Shown here one piece after another: positions 19,673-23,517 of a DNA stretch of 23,517 nucleotides. This stretch comes from Priapulus caudatus (taxonomy: Eukaryota; Priapulida; Priapulimorpha; Priapulimorphida; Priapulidae): NCBI RefSeq assembly GCF_000485595.1, contig NW_014577061.1, positions 93,791 to 117,307 on the forward strand. The letters run 5' to 3'. Under the pieces are notes generated by a model. It saw only the letters and a list, made by a program, of their open reading frames with translations. It had not been told where the DNA came from and did not search any database. Made by a program: the position numbers and the translations under genes. Positions within the stretch are counted from its first letter, which is position 1. The number at the start of each line of letters is the position of its first letter.

Positions 19673-20838
19673 GTTTATTTTTCACGTTTCATGCTCTTTA
19701 GCCATGTCGATTCAAATGAAGAACTCGCCAACGGTTGACTTTGGGTTTTAATTGCACATCGCGGTTGGTTCTAAATTCGCCGTTACATAGGGGTTATCAG
19801 TTGTGGTTCTCTCTATTCATCGACGATGGTGGTAGAGTTACAAAGAATCTGTAAAGGCTACAAATCTGTGTAACTATTTCATGATATAATGTGATACATT
19901 GTAAGATATTAGGGTCAGTTAACGTACAGAAATTTGCGAAGTCGAAATTTACTAATGTGTACTTGTGTTTCTTGTAAACGTAAAAATATAGCTCACAGAG
20001 GCTCAGTAAACTTCCCCTCAATGGCCGGTCTTACTAACATTCTACGCCTTTAAACTTGTATTAAAACAAAGAAACCAGCGCTATTATTAGAATTAGCAGG
20101 TAGATAATAATCAAAATGTTTACTCTCAATGCAAGGTTGAAGCTCAATTGGAAGGTTTGCTACCAAAGTAACAGCTCAGCTTCGTGTATTTCTCTCTTAA
20201 TCCTCACTACCAACTGACAGGGGCTAGGAATAGGAAACATGAGTTAACACATGTCGTTAATAAAGGAAGAATTTCACACTTAAGTCTACGCTTGCCTTAC
20301 GGCTACGTTAAGCAAAGCTGGTTTACCTAAAATGTTATTGAACTGGTGTGTGGTGAATATGGTGTGTTTCCATTCTCTAGGATCAATAAAGATAATTATG
20401 TTTATTCGTTATCAATAATGGGTCCAAGCATAATATCATACAATGATATTGGTATAATATGTATAATATTTAATAATGTATATAATATGTATAATAATGT
20501 ATAACAATTCACCATTTAGCTAATCAGGTAGTTTGTCAGAAATTGGGGTTTATATAAGTTATAAGTGATACAGTATTCGTAGTTTGCTAGCAATACGCAG
20601 CCGCTGTTTACTCGAATGTGTCCCTGAGGAAGTTAATCAAATATAAAGTTATTGCAACATGCGTACAGAATTCAATATAGAATATTTGCTGTAACAGGCT
20701 GTCATGCATTGCCGGTGACAACCTAATCTCAAGACGAATGAAACGCATGACGTTGCCGCGTGAACCCATTTATATACTAGGCCTATACATGTAAGACTCT
20801 CTGAGAGTAATTGAATTACTATGTCCGTTATTTTTAAC
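19673..20838. other. Unique AT-rich sequence, no gene seen
   Basis: Contains an 8-bp inverted repeat, AATATCAT/ATGATATT at 20432-20450, and a TATAATATGTATAAT-type low-complexity patch at 20452-20505. No coding sequence is supported. Confidence 0.5.
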
Positions 20839-20866
20839 AACAGGAGTCTATTGATAGACTCCTGTT
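20839..20866. repeat. Near-perfect palindrome with 13-bp arms and 2-base centre
   Basis: AACAGGAGTCTAT (20839-20851) and its exact complement (20854-20866) flank TG. The composition is not simple-sequence, so chance formation is unlikely. Confidence 0.85.
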
Positions 20867-21259
20867 AACAAGGCAAAGGGTTCTGGCGATTGATAATGAA
20901 TTCAGGTTTATTGCAGAATCTTTGCAAAAAGCACGATGCGTGTGAAAACTCCCAGATTCTCTTAGAGTTGATGATGCGATGCAAAATTAAGTTTGAAATT
21001 CAGTAATTCCGCAATATTAATGTCGACAGTTTGGCTAAGGACTTGTAGGCGTAAATAAATTCACACGTTCTATGTAGTCACGCAGCAATTTAAATGTCTG
21101 AATATTCTAATGCTGTGCACTTTACTAAGCAATACTCCTTTCACATTGCACCTTCGCTCTACATTAAAATGCGCGAAAATGCATCGCGTGTATACGAAAA
21201 AGTATAAAGACTAATTTAATATGAGTTGAGCAATAAAATATGCAATAACGTAAAGGGCA
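20867..21259. other. Unique sequence, no gene seen
   Basis: No recognisable feature between the palindrome and the CGCA repeat. Confidence 0.45.
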
Positions 21260-21296
21260 ACACACACACGCACGCACGCACGCACGCACGCACGCC
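21260..21296. repeat. (CA)n(CGCA)n microsatellite
   Basis: A short CA run passes directly into CGCA tetranucleotides. It is the same family of repeat as the TGCG tract at 22796, in the opposite orientation. Confidence 0.95.
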
Positions 21297-21320
21297 CGAG
21301 CACGCCGCGCACAGACGAGC

Positions 21321-21545
21321 GAATAGAGAAAGATGAAATAGTAAGAGCGAGGCAGAGAGAAAGAGAAGGGGAGCAGAAACGAGAGGGAGAACGTGAGAAT
21401 TAGAGAGAAAAAGAGATTGGGTAGAGAAAGAATGAGAGAGAGAGAGGGGTGAGTGAGAGAGATAGCGTGATAGAGGAGAGCGAGAGAGAAAGGGGGAGTG
21501 TGTAAGAGAGAGTGAGGACGAGAGAGAGGCGAGAGGGAGAGAGAT
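21321..21545 (-). repeat. Polypurine (GA-rich) tract
   Basis: About 225 bp dominated by GAGA and GGGA on the plus strand, equivalent to a CT tract on the minus strand. It directly follows the CGCA repeat. Together with it, it forms a stop-poor minus frame (21164-21664) that is not a gene. Confidence 0.9.
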
Positions 21546-22751
21546 AGCAATTTACAACGAGATTGTTTTCCATCGCCAGAGGAATTATGGATTTGAAGCG
21601 TTTTCGTTAAAATGTCGCTGTCGCGTTTCAACGAGGTTGATGTTTTTTCTGCCTTGCTGCTCAACGCCTTTTCGTATTTTGCTATTACCGCCCGCCCTTT
21701 ACGTTGACATTCACGAAGACCTTGACAATATATGAAGCAATACTAAATGTTTTCCTAGCCATGTCATCCATTCCCGCATACTATCGCTATTACTCTAAAC
21801 TAGACCTATATAAGACACACATATATCTCAAAAATATGTTGTAATTTTCGCCCATAGGCAATGAATTCGTTTTTTTCAGAGCGGTGATTTGGTAGTATGA
21901 ACCATGTTGTTCCCCTGTCAGGTTCATTTGTAAATATCCCCGTGTTACGGATTGCGAAAAATGTTTTTCTAAAGTCTTTCTGCGACTATTCTATGACGTT
22001 AATACGTACTAAACCAACAAACAAGGTGGTATAATATACAATCAATTATAGATGTGATAATACAAAGATGCATACGCTATGTGGATCAGAGCGTAGTTCG
22101 AAAGAGTGTAGAGAAGTCGCGTTTTCCTGAAAGAAAATAATGTAATTTTAAAATGCCTGAAACTGTTAATTTAAAATTAATAAAATTATTTTTGATCCTT
22201 AAGTAAGTAAAATTCTAATCTATTTTATCCAGTATAGCACTGCACTACCTCTACATTACTGACATGCAGCAGCATTTATTATCCTATCAATTGCACATCC
22301 CACTACTTGCACGCCTGTCGCGAGATTTGACTTTTAGTATAACCCCTAACTAATATATACGGCTATACGCGATACAATTAAAGTTACGTCGACGAGGCCG
22401 TACGTCTGGTGTGTTACTGTGAATTCATAAACGAGTAATGCAGCCTATTGAATACCTTTAATGCGATTTACTTAGATAATTTTAGACATTGCACGTGCGG
22501 GTAAACATTTTTCCGCATCCGTGATAGCTATATGTCGCATCCAATTACTCTAATTTGGTTAATGTCATGCCTGATTGTGAATGATAAATTTGCGATATTT
22601 TCGAAAAACGTCTCTAATGAATTTTAGTAGACAACGGTAAAGAGCCGAAAGGATAATGTGCAAACTTACATAGAAAATATAAACTGGCGCTCAAGTCTGT
22701 TCTTGGGGAAGATAGCGGTAGGACTAACCGCATTTGTTGCATTGGACTGTT
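21546..22751. other. Unique AT-rich sequence, no gene seen
   Basis: No conserved motif, structure or long open frame was recognised over 1.2 kb. Confidence 0.5.
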
Positions 22752-22797
22752 GTCGCGTGTGTGCGCGCGCGTGTGTGTAGGTGAGTAGCAACGTACG

Positions 22798-22873
<76 letters not shown>

Positions 22874-22912
22874 TACATGAGTCAGTGAGTCAGTGTGTGC
22901 GTACGTGTGGCT
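22752..22912. repeat. (TGCG)n microsatellite, about 20 units
   Basis: CG/TG alternation (22754-22779) precedes a pure GTGC run of about 79 bp (22796-22874). GTCA/GTGC degeneration follows to about 22912. Minus frames through it read ARTH repeats, which are artefacts. Confidence 0.96.
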
Positions 22913-23126
22913 CTCGGGGATTGTAAGGTTGTTGTTTTTTATAAAAAAATAACAATAACTTTTCAATGAATAGTTATCATTTCCATATCGTCGCAATGTG
23001 ATTGCTTATTGATTGAAATAGATATAATTGCTCTCATTCTACGGGAATGTATCATCGATCAATGGATTAGTATCGTCTAGATGGACAACTTTGTTTTTGC
23101 GAGTAATCGTGATTAACAGACTTTGG

Positions 23127-23129
<3 letters not shown>
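22913..23129. other. Unique sequence, no gene seen
   Basis: Spacer between the TGCG repeat and the terminal CT tract. Confidence 0.45.
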
Positions 23130-23167
<38 letters not shown>

Positions 23168-23517
23168 TCCTCCTCTTCTCTACTCTCTCGTCTTGTCCTC
23201 TCTCTCGCGTCTCATGCTTTATTCATCGCTCCTCAGTCTCTCTTCGTTCTCTCTTCGTCTCTCTCTCGCGTCTCTCTGTCTCTCTCCTCCCGTCGTCTCG
23301 TCTCTCTGTCTCTGTCCCTCATTTATCCTCTCGTCTCTCCTCTCCTCCATCTCTCGTCTCGCATCTGCCGCTCCCGTCTCTCTCTCTCCTCCATTCGTCT
23401 CTCTCTTTTCTCTCTCTCCTCTCTTCCTTTCTCTCAGACTCTTTCTCCTCCGTTCGTCGATTCTCTCTCCTCTCTCTCGCTCCTCTTTCTTCTCTCTCTC
23501 CTGTCTCTCCTCTCTCT
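23130..23517 (+). repeat. CT-rich tract running off the right edge
   Basis: A clean CT run (23130-23164) breaks up into irregular CT-rich sequence with scattered CG and TCGTCTC interruptions to the end of the window. Confidence 0.93.

Noticed and set aside
22666-22996. ARTH-repeat open frames on the minus strand
   Set aside because: They are translations of the TGCG tetranucleotide repeat.

Overview
The window looks like non-coding, repeat-rich nuclear DNA from an invertebrate animal. The evidence is the long minisatellite and microsatellite tracts, a pogo-type DNA transposon with TA target duplication, non-LTR retrotransposon relics with an animal-type reverse-transcriptase C-terminus, and the absence of any dense gene array. 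I cannot place the organism further. I found no intact host gene, tRNA, rRNA or CRISPR array.

Layout. Positions 1-4355 are a 27-bp minisatellite of roughly 160 units. It is clean at both ends and full of single-base indels in the middle. Positions 4356-5582 are AT-rich unique sequence with a short palindrome and a promoter-like patch. Positions 5583-6054 (minus strand) are the decayed 3' end of a non-LTR retrotransposon ORF. Positions 6055-7825 are unique sequence with a trinucleotide repeat. Positions 7826-8012 hold a cluster of palindromes built on TTAACTCTGAGTTAA. Positions 9582-12605 are a ~68-bp minisatellite into which a complete but dead pogo/Tigger-like transposon (10127-12563) has inserted at a TA.

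Positions 13466-13682 are a 112-bp tandem duplication carrying a degraded reverse-transcriptase motif. Positions 13683-23517 are mostly unique AT-rich sequence. This stretch is punctuated by CT/GA, TGCG/CGCA and TA simple repeats, a duplicated hairpin (17906-17980), a double CRE-like palindrome (19113-19129) and a hairpin with a two-base loop (20839-20866).

The most informative locus is the transposon. It has 23-bp terminal inverted repeats (22/23 identical), TA duplication, a pipsqueak-type HTH, a DDD catalytic core and a polyA signal. Internally it has two large hairpins, one on each side of most of the transposase, built from the same 14-mer (GGGGCAAAATGGGG) that resembles the TIR. The surrounding minisatellite supplies the empty-site sequence, so the insertion can be read exactly. 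Three frameshifts and two stop codons inactivate the transposase, unless some are consensus errors in the assembly. No genes here form a pathway: the window is a layered record of repeat expansion and transposon decay.
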